Below are positions 33,147 through 49,613 of a stretch of 64,000 nucleotides of DNA, piece after piece; the first letter of the stretch is position 1, and each line of letters starts with the position of its first letter. A program made the position numbers and the translations under genes. This DNA comes from JAJFUE01 sp039683515. GTDB taxonomy: Bacteria > Sumerlaeota > Sumerlaeia > MVZB01. Under the pieces are notes generated by a model. That model saw only the letters and a list, made by a program, of their open reading frames with translations, did no database searches and had not been told where the DNA came from. The stretch covers positions 51,552 through 115,551 of the forward strand of contig JBDKRG010000013.1 of NCBI GenBank assembly GCA_039683515.1, in the 5' to 3' direction.

Positions 33147-33683
33147 GTGGTCAGACCTGACAAAATGGAGCTCGTCCAGGGCGTGGCCGAGCAGCTCAAG
33201 CGGGCGCAGTCGATCGTTCTGACTGACTTCCAGGGCATTACGGTGGCCGAAGTCAACAATCTGCGCTCCCAGCTGCGCGACCAGTCGGTTCAGATGCGCG
33301 TCATCAAGAACCGGCTTCTGCGGCGGGCGTTGGCCGATGCGGGGTGCGACCAGATCGACGAGATGCTGGTTGGCAACACCGCGGTGGCGTTCGGGATGGA
33401 AGATCCCGCGGCGCCGGCCAAAGTCCTGCTCAAGTTCGCCAAGACGAACGACAAGGTAAAAATCAAGGGCGGTCTGCTCGAGGGGCGTCGTCTCGACGCG
33501 TCCGGCATCCAGGACCTGGCGAAACTGCCGGGTCGTCGGGAACTGCTCGCGATCATCGCGGGCGATTTCAAACAGCCGGCGGCGAAGATGGCGATGGTCA
33601 TGCAGGCAGGCTTGCTGAAGATCGCCTACGCCATGCAGGCGTTGGCGGACCAGAAAGAGAAATCCGGCGAAGCCGCGGCGTAA
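33147..33683 (+). CDS. rplJ: 50S ribosomal protein L10
   Basis: It anchors L7/L12 dimers to the ribosome and represses its own operon through the leader upstream. The 178-residue protein begins (M)VRPDKMELVQGVAEQLKRAQSIVLTDFQGITVAE, the standard start for the family. It has VIKNRLLRRAL and a C-terminal Lys/Ala-rich tail. The GTG at 33147 is favoured by homology to the common MVRPEK start, with GGGAGG 11 nt upstream; GTG 33135 is too close to the same site. Confidence 0.95.
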   Translation: MVRPDKMELVQGVAEQLKRAQSIVLTDFQGITVAEVNNLRSQLRDQSVQMRVIKNRLLRRALADAGCDQIDEMLVGNTAVAFGMEDPAAPAKVLLKFAKTNDKVKIKGGLLEGRRLDASGIQDLAKLPGRRELLAIIAGDFKQPAAKMAMVMQAGLLKIAYAMQALADQKEKSGEAAA

Positions 33684-33760
33684 AAACGCCCCGCTTCGGC
33701 CGGTTTTCCCATTGTACACGACCCCACTTTCGATGAACACATAAGGAGCAATCGAGGAAC

Positions 33761-34156
33761 ATGGCAGAGACAATTACCCCCGATCAGGTTCTGGAAGCAG
33801 TCGGCAACTGGTCGCTTCTCCAGATCAACGATTTCGTCAAGAAGTTCGAAGAGAAGTTCGACGTCAAGGCCGCGGCGCCGGTCGCCGTTGCCGCCGCCGC
33901 CGGCCCGGCCGCCGAGGCCGCCCCGGCCGCCGAAGAGAAGACCGAGTTCACGGTCGTCCTCAAGGTCGTCGACGCCGCCAAGAAGATCAAGGTCATCAAG
34001 GAAGTCCGCGCCCTCAAGCCCGACCTGGGCCTCAAGGAAGCCAAGGACCTCGTTGACAACCTGCCGGCCAACGTGCTGGTCGACGTGAGCAAGGACGACG
34101 CCGAGAAGGCCCGCAAGCAGCTGGTCGAGGCCGGCGCCGAAGTCGAGCTGAAGTAA
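33761..34156 (+). CDS. rplL: 50S ribosomal protein L7/L12
   Basis: The multicopy stalk protein that recruits translation factors. The 131-residue protein has an N-terminal dimerisation region and an Ala/Pro-rich hinge (KAAAPVAVAAAAGPAAEAAPAAEE, residues 36-59). The C-terminal domain carries KIKVIKEVRALKPDLGLKEAKDLVDNLP. A clear AAGGAG lies upstream. Confidence 0.98.
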   Translation: MAETITPDQVLEAVGNWSLLQINDFVKKFEEKFDVKAAAPVAVAAAAGPAAEAAPAAEEKTEFTVVLKVVDAAKKIKVIKEVRALKPDLGLKEAKDLVDNLPANVLVDVSKDDAEKARKQLVEAGAEVELK

Positions 34157-34175
34157 CTTGATTGGATAGTCCGGG

Positions 34176-34215
34176 GGCCGGCGCCGGAGCCGATTCAAAG
34201 GCCGAGGCGCCGGCC
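34176..34215 (+). other. Hairpin in the rplL-rpoB gap
   Basis: Perfect 10-bp inverted arms GGCCGGCGCC / GGCGCCGGCC with a 20-nt loop and no T-run. The rplL-rpoB gap holds an attenuator or processing site in other bacteria, so this is a candidate for one. Confidence 0.4.
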
Positions 34216-34303
34216 TGAAACCGATTCACTCCCATGTAGATTGAAAACACCGCGCCCCGGCGGTCCGCGCCGCCGGCAAGCCCGGACGGAGGTTCCAGCG
34301 TAA

Positions 34304-38371
<4,068 letters not shown>

Positions 38372-38382
38372 ATCGCCCCGAG

Positions 38383-38418
38383 TCCCGAGTGCCGAGTCCC
38401 GAGACTCGGCACTCGGGA
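38383..38418. other. Perfect 16-bp hairpin between rpoB and rpoC
   Basis: Arms 38383-38398 and 38403-38418 are perfect inverse complements around a 4-nt loop; the unit is built from CCGAGT-type repeats. It lies 11 nt after the rpoB stop. There is no T-run, so it is more likely a processing or stability element than a terminator. Confidence 0.6.
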
Positions 38419-38496
38419 CCGGGACGCGGCACTCAGCACGGATTAAGAATCGAGGGACTGGGCGACGGAGTGTGAAAGAAGCGGGTCGATTCAAAG

Positions 38497-38527
38497 ACTC
38501 AGGACTCAGGACTCGGCACCCAGGACT
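38497..38527 (+). repeat. ACTCAGG heptamer repeat before rpoC
   Basis: Two ACTCAGG units, then ACTCGGC and ACCCAGG, ending about 28 bp before the rpoC ATG. The same family occurs within gspE and before the dehydrogenase gene at 51574. Confidence 0.8.
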
Positions 38528-38554
38528 ATTTGAAAGATAAAGGGGTTCAGAAAC

Positions 38555-42817
<4,263 letters not shown>

Positions 42818-42830
42818 TAAACCCGTGAAC

Positions 42831-42848
42831 GCCGATCTCCCGATCGGC
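42831..42848. repeat. GCCGATC palindrome, intergenic copy after rpoC
   Basis: GCCGATCTCCCGATCGGC, an almost perfect palindrome, 14 nt after the rpoC stop. It is preceded by GAAC as at 58782. Confidence 0.75.
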
Positions 42849-42864
42849 AGGACATAAAAGAACA

Positions 42865-42899
42865 GCGCGGAGTGGCCAACCACCACTCCGCGCTTCTTT
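42865..42899 (+). terminator. Rho-independent terminator of the rpoBC operon
   Basis: An 11-bp stem GCGCGGAGTGG / CCACTCCGCGC followed by TTCTTTATA. The rest of the gap to 43002 is empty. Confidence 0.9.
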
Positions 42900-43002
42900 A
42901 TACAGGGCGATTACGACGCATTCTTGCGGGAATGGGGACCCTGAAAGGGCGACATGGTTGAACATCAACGAACCGATCCACCATTCACGATTCAGATCCA
43001 CT

Positions 43003-43830
43003 CTACTCGCGGCCTGAGTTGTTTCGGATCGTGTAGGTTGATTTGTCGTCCTCGTTCATCTTTTCGATTTCCTTGAGAACGGGTTCGGTCGTGTCGGCCA
43101 TACCGGACTGTTGTGCCAGCTTGCGGGTTTCAATTGCGACGAGCTGCTTGTTTTTCCTGCGGAAACGGCTCTTGAGGGCCTGCTCGCGGTTTGATGCGGC
43201 ATGGATGTCATCCGCGTTGAGCATGACGACGGGCTGGATCTGCTTTTCCTCGATGAGGCGCTGCAGCGTGGCGACGTGCAATTTCAGGACCTCATCGGGG
43301 AACGTGTCCGCTGCCATGAGTTGACGGAAGATTCCGGGGATCTCCGTCAAATGGCCGATCGTGGCGGCATTGCTGGTTGTGAGGATTGATCCATCGGTGA
43401 ATTCGGTGCTGAATTCGCAGACTTTTTGGTTCACAAACTTCGGCGCCATGAGCTTCAGGATAAAACCCATCCATCCGCCGACGACAACGTGATAGCAACC
43501 CGCGGCGATCGTCCCGTCATCGTTCAGGAACTCGCGGATGAACGTGCGCGATTTCGGAAACATGCGCGAGACGGTCACGTTCTCGACATCGCCGATCCAG
43601 CGAAACCCCGTCTTGCCCATCCACCACTGCTTTACAGAATCGTAGTAGGCCAGGTCGAGCCATGGGAAGGATTCGGGTGAAGCCGGGGCGTATTCAAACC
43701 CTTCGACGGCCATGTTGTCATGGTTTTTCTTGATGTTCCGCGCGGCGCGTCTGATTTGGTAACGCCGAAGAAGCATTGATGCTGCAAGAACGCCCAACAT
43801 GATCAGCAGAATTCTGGTCATTTCCTCCAT
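43003..43830 (-). CDS. Membrane-anchored protein, unknown function
   Basis: A 275-residue protein with one N-terminal membrane helix (MTRILLIMLGVLAASMLLRRY) and a soluble domain with aromatic-rich segments (ESFPWLDLAYYDSVKQWWMGKTGFRWIGDVENV). The C-terminal third is highly charged and helical. I do not recognise a family. The start at 43830 has GGAGAG 6 nt upstream; a second ATG 3 codons later is too close to GGAGG. Base composition is less GC-rich than in neighbouring genes. It is monocistronic on the minus strand, convergent with rpoC. Confidence 0.8.
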   Translation of the reverse strand: MEEMTRILLIMLGVLAASMLLRRYQIRRAARNIKKNHDNMAVEGFEYAPASPESFPWLDLAYYDSVKQWWMGKTGFRWIGDVENVTVSRMFPKSRTFIREFLNDDGTIAAGCYHVVVGGWMGFILKLMAPKFVNQKVCEFSTEFTDGSILTTSNAATIGHLTEIPGIFRQLMAADTFPDEVLKLHVATLQRLIEEKQIQPVVMLNADDIHAASNREQALKSRFRRKNKQLVAIETRKLAQQSGMADTTEPVLKEIEKMNEDDKSTYTIRNNSGRE

Positions 43831-43941
43831 GCGGCGCTCTCCATGGATGAATGATGATGCGAACAGGTGGATTCTTGTATAATAAAGGACGCAGTGGCAA
43901 GCGATTTCCGGATTGCCGCCTATCGCCGGGTTAAACTTGTT

Positions 43942-44607
43942 TTACCGGATCAGCGACAGATCCGGCCCGAGCGGCGTGCTCAAATCCATCCACCCCCACG
44001 CCGTCCGGGTGACCTGGCCGTCGATCAGGATCTGCACGCCCTTGATCGAGGGCAGGTTCAGCATGATGCTGTTGACGAACGAATAGATCGCGAGCCGCTC
44101 GAGCTTGGGCGAGGGGACCGGCGGCTGCAGGAACTCGCGGCTGAGGTCGAGGTAGACGATGTCGTTCAGGATGTAGAGCCCGCGGACCGTCGTCCCGGCG
44201 ATGAACGGCGATTCCATCAGGCCGGTGCCGGGCGGATTGCTCAGCTCGCGCGCGATCTGGTGGAGGCGCTCGGCGACTTCGCTCGTGCCGTGGCTGGTGC
44301 GCGACTGCGCCGACAGAAACTGGCCGCCGGCGATGAAGTAGATCTTGATTTCGTAGTCGGGAACGGTCGGCGCCGGCGAGTCCGGGAGCCATTTCATCCC
44401 CTCGTAGCTGGCGGTCGTCGGCTGGGCCACGTTGCGGCGATTGATCTCGTGGGCCGCCCAGAACCCGAACCCCAGGAGCGCGACCAGCCCCATCAGCCCG
44501 AGCAGCAGCGACCAGCCGCAACCGGGCCGCTCGGCAACCTCGCCCGGCTCGCTGGCCGGGTCCTCGATCGGCAGCTCGTCGGATGGGGAATATAAATCTG
44601 GATTCAT
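43942..44607 (-). CDS. GerMN-domain membrane protein
   Basis: A 221-residue protein with an acidic cytoplasmic N terminus and one membrane helix (GWSLLLGLMGLVALLGFGFWAA, about 31-52). The extracytoplasmic GerMN domain has YEIKIYFIAGGQFLSAQSR, the repeat-like IAGTTVRGLYILNDIVYLDLSREFLQ and SFVNSIMLNLPSIKGVQILIDGQ. GerMN domains occur in the spore germination protein GerM and in many non-sporulating bacteria, where they may act at the cell wall. It lies 3 nt after scpA in the same operon. Confidence 0.9.
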   Translation of the reverse strand: MNPDLYSPSDELPIEDPASEPGEVAERPGCGWSLLLGLMGLVALLGFGFWAAHEINRRNVAQPTTASYEGMKWLPDSPAPTVPDYEIKIYFIAGGQFLSAQSRTSHGTSEVAERLHQIARELSNPPGTGLMESPFIAGTTVRGLYILNDIVYLDLSREFLQPPVPSPKLERLAIYSFVNSIMLNLPSIKGVQILIDGQVTRTAWGWMDLSTPLGPDLSLIR

Positions 44608-44610
44608 GCC

Positions 44611-45531
44611 CTATTCCCTTGGCTCTTCCGCCGTCTCCGAGGCGATCTCGATGATTTCCGCCCCGGCCGCCTCCGGCTCTTCCTCCGGGATGACCCCGTC
44701 GTCGACGAAATGGGTCCGGTTGGCGATGATCTGATCTTCAAGCTTCGCGAGCTCTTCGGCCTCGTGCGCCTGCTCTTCGGATTCCTCGGGCCGGTCGTCG
44801 GCGGCGCGGCGGTCGACGCGGACCTCGCCGAACGTCTCGCCCTGGCGGATCAACACTTCCTTGAGGCGGCACAGCTCGAGCATCGCCAGCAGCGTCACGA
44901 TCATCTCGACCTTGTCGTGGCACTCCATGAACACCGCGCCAAGCTCGAACCCCTCCTCGATGAGCAGCCGCCGCCGCACCATCGAGATTTTGTCTTCGAT
45001 CGTGTAGTTTTCCTGCTGGATCTGGTGGTAGTCGCGGCGCTCGACGAACCGGATCACCCGCGTGAAAGCTTCCAATAACAATGTCAGGTCGCCGCGGACC
45101 TGCGGCGTGGCCTCGGCCTCGGCCAGCTGCGGCAGCGCGACCTCGCGGATGAAGATCTGCGACTGGCGCTCGGCATTCCGGGCGAGGGAAGCGGCCGCTT
45201 CCTTGAACTTGCGGTACTCGATCAGGCGCTGCATCAGGGCGCGCGCCGTCATGAAGCCGTCGACTTCCTCTTCCTCGGGCTCGAGCTCTTCCTCGGCGTC
45301 GGGCAGCAGCGCGCGCAGCTTGATGTTGATCAGCGAGGCGGCCATGACGAGGTAATCGCCGGCGACCTCGAGGTCGAGCGTCTCCATGAGGCGCAGGTAA
45401 TCGAGATATTGGCCGGTGATCTGCGAAATCGAGATCTCGCTGATTTCCAGCTCGTTGACCTTGATCAGGTGCAGGAGCAGGTCCAGGGGGCCCTGGAAAA
45501 CCGGCAGTGTGAAGGTGCAGTCGTTGGTCAT
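44611..45531 (-). CDS. scpA: Segregation and condensation protein A
   Basis: The kleisin subunit of the SMC-ScpAB complex in chromosome segregation. The 306-residue protein starts CTFTLPVFQGPLDLLLHLIKVNELEISEISISQITGQYLDYL, the diagnostic ScpA N terminus. The C-terminal winged-helix part has FLEMCHDK-like ECHDKVEMIVTLLAMLELCRLKEVLIRQ. A long acidic tail of about 60 residues follows. The frame runs 64 codons further upstream through hexamer-repeat sequence; ATG 45531 fits the family start. ScpB is not encoded nearby. Confidence 0.93.
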   Translation of the reverse strand: MTNDCTFTLPVFQGPLDLLLHLIKVNELEISEISISQITGQYLDYLRLMETLDLEVAGDYLVMAASLINIKLRALLPDAEEELEPEEEEVDGFMTARALMQRLIEYRKFKEAAASLARNAERQSQIFIREVALPQLAEAEATPQVRGDLTLLLEAFTRVIRFVERRDYHQIQQENYTIEDKISMVRRRLLIEEGFELGAVFMECHDKVEMIVTLLAMLELCRLKEVLIRQGETFGEVRVDRRAADDRPEESEEQAHEAEELAKLEDQIIANRTHFVDDGVIPEEEPEAAGAEIIEIASETAEEPRE

Positions 45532-45604
45532 CGTCCGTCCGCCCATTGTCTGTGGGCACTTTATCAAATTGCAAGGTCGTTGCCAAGCCAGTAGGTCGTC
45601 CCCC

Positions 45605-45649
45605 CGTCGTGCGTCGTGCGTCGTAATCGTAATCGTAATCGAAACTCGA
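45605..45649 (-). repeat. Hexamer leader repeat before scpA
   Basis: On the minus strand: GAGTTTC, three GATTAC units, then GACGCAC-type units in place of GAGCAC. It ends about 70 bp before scpA, in the divergent gap with cydA. A CAGTAGGTCG REP-like start lies just beside it. Confidence 0.8.
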
Positions 45650-45746
45650 TCCGACCGATCTCCGCCCCCCAACAAAGTTGCGCCCCGCCCTCCCGTTCCC
45701 GTAAACTGATTTTGCGTGAACAATCGCTTGCCCGGGAGAGGCCGTC

Positions 45747-47186
45747 ATGAGTTTCGATGCCGTCATGCTCGCGCGCATTCAGTTCGGCCTGACGATCATG
45801 TTCCACTACCTCTTCCCGCCGCTGTCGATCGGCCTGGGCGTCATGCTGGTTTTCATGGAGGGCATGTACCTGAAGACCGGCGACGCGATCTACGAGGCGA
45901 TGACGAAATTCTGGACGCGGATTTTCGGCCTGGTGTTCGCGATGGGCGTGGCCAGCGGGATCGTCATGGAATTCCAGTTCGGCACCAACTGGAGCTCGTA
46001 TTCGCGTTACGTGGGCGACGTTTTCGGCGCCGCCCTCGCGGCCGAGGGGATCTTCGCGTTCTTCCTGGAGTCCGGTTTCCTTGCGATTTTGCTGTTCGGG
46101 TGGGACCGCGTCGGCCCGCGCGTGCATTTCCTGTCGACGGTGATGGTCGCGCTCGGATCGATGTTCTCGGCGATCTGGATCGTGGTGGCGAACAGCTGGA
46201 TGCAGACCCCCGCCGGCTACCACATCGTCCAGACCGCCCGCGGTCCGCGCGCCGAGCTCACCGATTTCTGGGCGGTGGTGTTCAACCCGTCGTCGGCCGC
46301 GCGGCTCACGCACACGCTTCTCGGCGCGTTCACGCTCGGCGCGTTCTTCGTCATGAGCATCACGGCCTATTACATCCTGAAGAACCGGCACTTGGCGCTT
46401 GCGAAGCGCGCGTTCACGATCGCGCTCGTCTGGGGCGCGATCGTCAGCGTCGCGCAGCTCCTGGCCGGCGACTGGAGCGCCCGCGTCGTCGCCAGGCACC
46501 AGCCCGCCAAACTGGCCGCGATGGAGGCCGTCTTCAAGACCGAGCCGTACACGCCGCTGACGCTCTTCGGCATCCCCGATGAGGAACAAGGCGTCGTGCA
46601 CGCACGCATTGCGATCCCCGGCCTGCTGAGCCTGCTCACGCATCGCGATCTCAAGACGCCGGTCACGGGCCTCGACCGGATCCCGCGCGCGGACTGGCCG
46701 CCCGTGCAGGCGCCGTTCCAGTGCTATCACGCGATGATCGCCCTTGGGATGTTCTTCATCGCCGTCACGCTTCTGGCGCTGTTCCTCCTTTGGCGCGGCA
46801 AACTGTTCGGGCAGCGCTGGCTGCTGTGGATCTTTGTCTTTGCGGTCGTCGGCCCGTTCATCGCCAACGAGGCCGGCTGGCTCGTGGCCGAGATCGGTCG
46901 CCAGCCGTGGATCGTCTATGGGCTCATGCGCACGGCCGCGGCGGCCTCGCCGAGCGTCGGCCCGGGGCAAATCATCGCGTCGGTCCTCATGTTCGGCGCC
47001 GTGTATGCGATGCTGTTCCTCGTGTTTATTTACGTCCTCGACCGCAAGATCCGCGGCGGACCCGAGCCGGTCGAGCCCGGCGAACCGCCGTCGCGCCACG
47101 GCGCGCGCGACGTGTTCGAGGCCGGCGGCCGGCGCGGCAAGGCGCAGTGGCGCGAAGTCGACGGGGACGAGGAGGGCCGCCCATGA
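45747..47186 (+). CDS. cydA: Cytochrome bd quinol oxidase subunit I
   Basis: The heme-bearing subunit of the high-affinity terminal oxidase. The 479 residues form about nine membrane segments. Heme/quinol landmarks are ARIQFGLTIMFHYLFPPLSIGLG (heme b595 histidine), GIVMEFQFGTNW and the quinol-site GRQPWIVYGLMRT. The length indicates the short Q-loop form. GGGAGAGG precedes the ATG and the stop overlaps cydB. Confidence 0.97.
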   Translation: MSFDAVMLARIQFGLTIMFHYLFPPLSIGLGVMLVFMEGMYLKTGDAIYEAMTKFWTRIFGLVFAMGVASGIVMEFQFGTNWSSYSRYVGDVFGAALAAEGIFAFFLESGFLAILLFGWDRVGPRVHFLSTVMVALGSMFSAIWIVVANSWMQTPAGYHIVQTARGPRAELTDFWAVVFNPSSAARLTHTLLGAFTLGAFFVMSITAYYILKNRHLALAKRAFTIALVWGAIVSVAQLLAGDWSARVVARHQPAKLAAMEAVFKTEPYTPLTLFGIPDEEQGVVHARIAIPGLLSLLTHRDLKTPVTGLDRIPRADWPPVQAPFQCYHAMIALGMFFIAVTLLALFLLWRGKLFGQRWLLWIFVFAVVGPFIANEAGWLVAEIGRQPWIVYGLMRTAAAASPSVGPGQIIASVLMFGAVYAMLFLVFIYVLDRKIRGGPEPVEPGEPPSRHGARDVFEAGGRRGKAQWREVDGDEEGRP

Positions 47187-48205
47187 CGCTCGACCTCAAC
47201 ATCATCTGGTTCCTGCTGATCGGCGCGCTTCTCATCGGCTACGCCGTCCTGGACGGCTTCGACCTGGGCGTCGGCGCGCTGCACCTGTTCGCCCGCCGCG
47301 ACGACGAGCGCCGCGTCCTCATGAACGCGATCGGCCCGGTCTGGGACGGCAACGAGGTCTGGCTGGTGACGGCCGGCGGGGCCCTGTTCGCGGCCTTCCC
47401 GCATGCCTACGCCACCTCTTTTTCAGGCTTTTATCTGGCGTTTGTGCTCGTCCTGTTCATGCTCATCTTCCGCGCCGTGGCGATCGAAATGCGCGGCAAG
47501 GAGCGGTGGCCGTGGTGGCGCGCGCTGTGGGACTGGGCGTTCGCCGTCGCGAGCATCGGCGCCTCGGTCCTGTTCGGCGTGGCGGTCGGCAACATGATCG
47601 TTGGCATCCCGGTCGGCGCCGACATGGAATACGCCGGCCGGTTCATTGATTTGCTGCGTCCGTATCCGCTGATCGTCGGCGTCTTCAATCTCTCCATCTT
47701 CACCATGCACGGTTCGATGTATTTGTATCTCAAGACCGAGGGCGAGCTTCAGGCCAAGGTCAAGCGGTGGATCTCGAAGACGGTTCCGTTCTTCGTCGTG
47801 ATGTATGTCGTGACGACGATCTACACGCTCGCGCTGATCCCGTCGATGCTCGCCAACTTCAAGCTGTTCCCGTTCATGTGGGGGCTTGTCGTGCTCAACG
47901 TCCTTGCGATCGCGAACATTCCGCGCGCGGTTTTTTTGAAGAAGCCGCTGGAGGCGTTCGTGAGCTCGGCGTGCGCGATCGCGGCGCTGATCACGCTCTT
48001 CGGGTTCGGCATTTTCCCGAACCTGATCCGCTCGTCGATCGATCCCGGATACAACCTGACGATCTACAACGCGGCGAGCAGCCCCCTGACGCTGCGGATC
48101 ATGCTGATCATCGCCATCATCGGCCTGCCGTTCGTCGTCGCCTACACGGTCTCGATTTATTGGATTTTCCGTGGCAAAGTGAAGCTGGACCGGTTCAGCT
48201 ATTAG
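47183..48205 (+). CDS. cydB: Cytochrome bd quinol oxidase subunit II
   Basis: The second subunit of the bd oxidase, 340 residues and about eight membrane segments. Family segments: IIWFLLIGALLIGYAVLDGFDLGVGAL, GPVWDGNEVWLVTAGGALFAAFP and MRFRGKE-like EMRGKERWPWWRALWDW. It overlaps cydA by 4 nt with GGAGG inside cydA. The CydDC assembly transporter is not in the window. Confidence 0.97.
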   Translation: MTLDLNIIWFLLIGALLIGYAVLDGFDLGVGALHLFARRDDERRVLMNAIGPVWDGNEVWLVTAGGALFAAFPHAYATSFSGFYLAFVLVLFMLIFRAVAIEMRGKERWPWWRALWDWAFAVASIGASVLFGVAVGNMIVGIPVGADMEYAGRFIDLLRPYPLIVGVFNLSIFTMHGSMYLYLKTEGELQAKVKRWISKTVPFFVVMYVVTTIYTLALIPSMLANFKLFPFMWGLVVLNVLAIANIPRAVFLKKPLEAFVSSACAIAALITLFGFGIFPNLIRSSIDPGYNLTIYNAASSPLTLRIMLIIAIIGLPFVVAYTVSIYWIFRGKVKLDRFSY

Positions 48206-48221
48206 CGGGTCCATTTCGCCC

Positions 48222-48704
48222 ATGACCAAGCCAATGATCAAGACCAACGCCGCCCGCCTGCTCGACACCCTGGGCATCGCCTACGAGACCCGCGAATATG
48301 AAATCGACGAGAGCGATCTGTCCGCCGAGACGGTCGCGAAAAAAGTCGGCTTCCCACCCGAGCAGGTGTTCAAGACCCTGCTCGCGGTGATCGACGGCAA
48401 GCACCACGTTTTTGCGGTCGTTCCCGGCGACTCCGAGTTGGATTTCAAGAAACTGGCCGCGGCCGCCGGCGGCAAGAAGGCCGACCTCGCGCCGCTCAAG
48501 GAAGTCCAGCCGCTGACCGGTTACATCCGCGGCGGCGTGACGGTCTTCGGCGCGAAGAAGGAATACCCGGTCTTCGCCGACGAGACGATCGAGCTCTTCG
48601 ACGTGATCTCGGTCTCGGCCGGCCGCCGCGGCCTGCAGCTCATTCTCTCTCCGTCCGACTACGTCCACGCCGCCAAGGCGACGGTCGTGGCGCTGACGCG
48701 ATAA
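48222..48704 (+). CDS. ybaK: Cys-tRNA(Pro) deacylase, YbaK family
   Basis: A trans-editing enzyme that hydrolyses mischarged Cys-tRNA(Pro); 160 residues. Typical YbaK/EbsC segments: TNAARLLDTLGIAYETREYE, PEQVFKTLLAV, AAAGGKKADLAPLKEVQPLTGYIRGGVTVFGAKKEYPVF. It starts 16 nt after cydB and is probably cotranscribed with it. A second in-frame ATG is four codons in. It is convergent with the next gene with a 3-nt gap. Confidence 0.95.
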   Translation: MTKPMIKTNAARLLDTLGIAYETREYEIDESDLSAETVAKKVGFPPEQVFKTLLAVIDGKHHVFAVVPGDSELDFKKLAAAAGGKKADLAPLKEVQPLTGYIRGGVTVFGAKKEYPVFADETIELFDVISVSAGRRGLQLILSPSDYVHAAKATVVALTR

Positions 48705-48707
48705 ATC

Positions 48708-49613
48708 TTAATATTTGTATTTATACACATCGCCGTGGCTGATCGAGCCGTTTGTAGGGTCGTAGGTGTTGACGGCGAGCATCGTCGAGTCGCCCTCGAT
48801 CAGCTTTGACATGGTCTCCGGCAGGTCGCCGGGCTTGATGTCGAAGACGCAGTCCGGCCCGGGGCTGATCAGGATCCAGTTTTTGTTTTGATGATTGTGA
48901 TACGCATACGTCCGGTCGTCGCGATACAGGCGATACGGGTCGGTTGGGTATGAATAGAGGTATGCGGTCGGCATCGTGAGGTCATCGGGCCCTTGTGGGC
49001 GGTGCTTCATGAAGCCCGGCATGTCCGATCCGGATTTCCAGCGCGCGCGCAGGGCCGGGTCGGTCGTCGAGACCGGATATGCTTTGTGATCGGCATAGTA
49101 GCTTTCAATCGCAATCTGCATGCTGCGCATGTCGGCCTGAACCCGGCTTACGGGGCTGCGGCCATGATGCATAAAGAAAGTTTGGGACACATGGAAAGCA
49201 AACGCTAAGAAGAACACCGGAAACAAATAAACCAGCTGCGTGGTTGCCTCGCCGCGGATCATAACGATCATGAAAACGAGGCTCATGATGCCGGCGATAA
49301 GGTATTCTATCGAAGTCAGCCCGCATACCAGAAGATTCAATACGAACACGGTGAAGTGATACCAGTGAAGATTCGCGCGTCGCAATGCGTTCATCACGCT
49401 GCCGTAGGAGAATACCAGCCCCACGGGCACGGACAGGAAATACTGATATTTTGTGACGCTCACCGTCGTCAGCCGATCGGAAGCATACTCCCAGATGACC
49501 ATCAAGACCGGCAGGAGCGTGCAGGCCAGGCCCAGCCAGAAGACAGCCCGCTCCGTCCGGCTCGGCGGCTCGACGCAGGACTCGGCGTCGGATTGACCGG
49601 TTTCGTCTATCAT
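48708..49613 (-). CDS. Polytopic membrane protein with pseudopilin-like C-terminal domain, paralog 1
   Basis: A 301-residue protein. Residues about 22-160 form four or five membrane segments (AVFWLGLACTLLPVLMVIW, YFLSVPVGLVFSYGSVM, FTVFVLNLLVCGLTSIEYLI, LVYLFPVFFLAFAFHVSQ). Then comes SRVQADMRSMQIAIESYYADHKAYPV, which looks like the post-helix region of GspG-type pseudopilins, and a globular part with ILISPGPDCVFDI. It ends YDPTNGSISHGDVYKYKY. No prepilin cleavage site is present. It overlaps its paralog upstream by 4 nt (ATGA). Base composition is less GC-rich in the membrane part. Function unknown. Confidence 0.85.
   Translation of the reverse strand: MIDETGQSDAESCVEPPSRTERAVFWLGLACTLLPVLMVIWEYASDRLTTVSVTKYQYFLSVPVGLVFSYGSVMNALRRANLHWYHFTVFVLNLLVCGLTSIEYLIAGIMSLVFMIVMIRGEATTQLVYLFPVFFLAFAFHVSQTFFMHHGRSPVSRVQADMRSMQIAIESYYADHKAYPVSTTDPALRARWKSGSDMPGFMKHRPQGPDDLTMPTAYLYSYPTDPYRLYRDDRTYAYHNHQNKNWILISPGPDCVFDIKPGDLPETMSKLIEGDSTMLAVNTYDPTNGSISHGDVYKYKY

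Noticed and set aside
43860..43890. TATAAT on the plus strand near 43876 as a promoter
   Set aside because: No matching -35 and no plus-strand gene downstream; the minus-strand reading also lacks a spaced -35.
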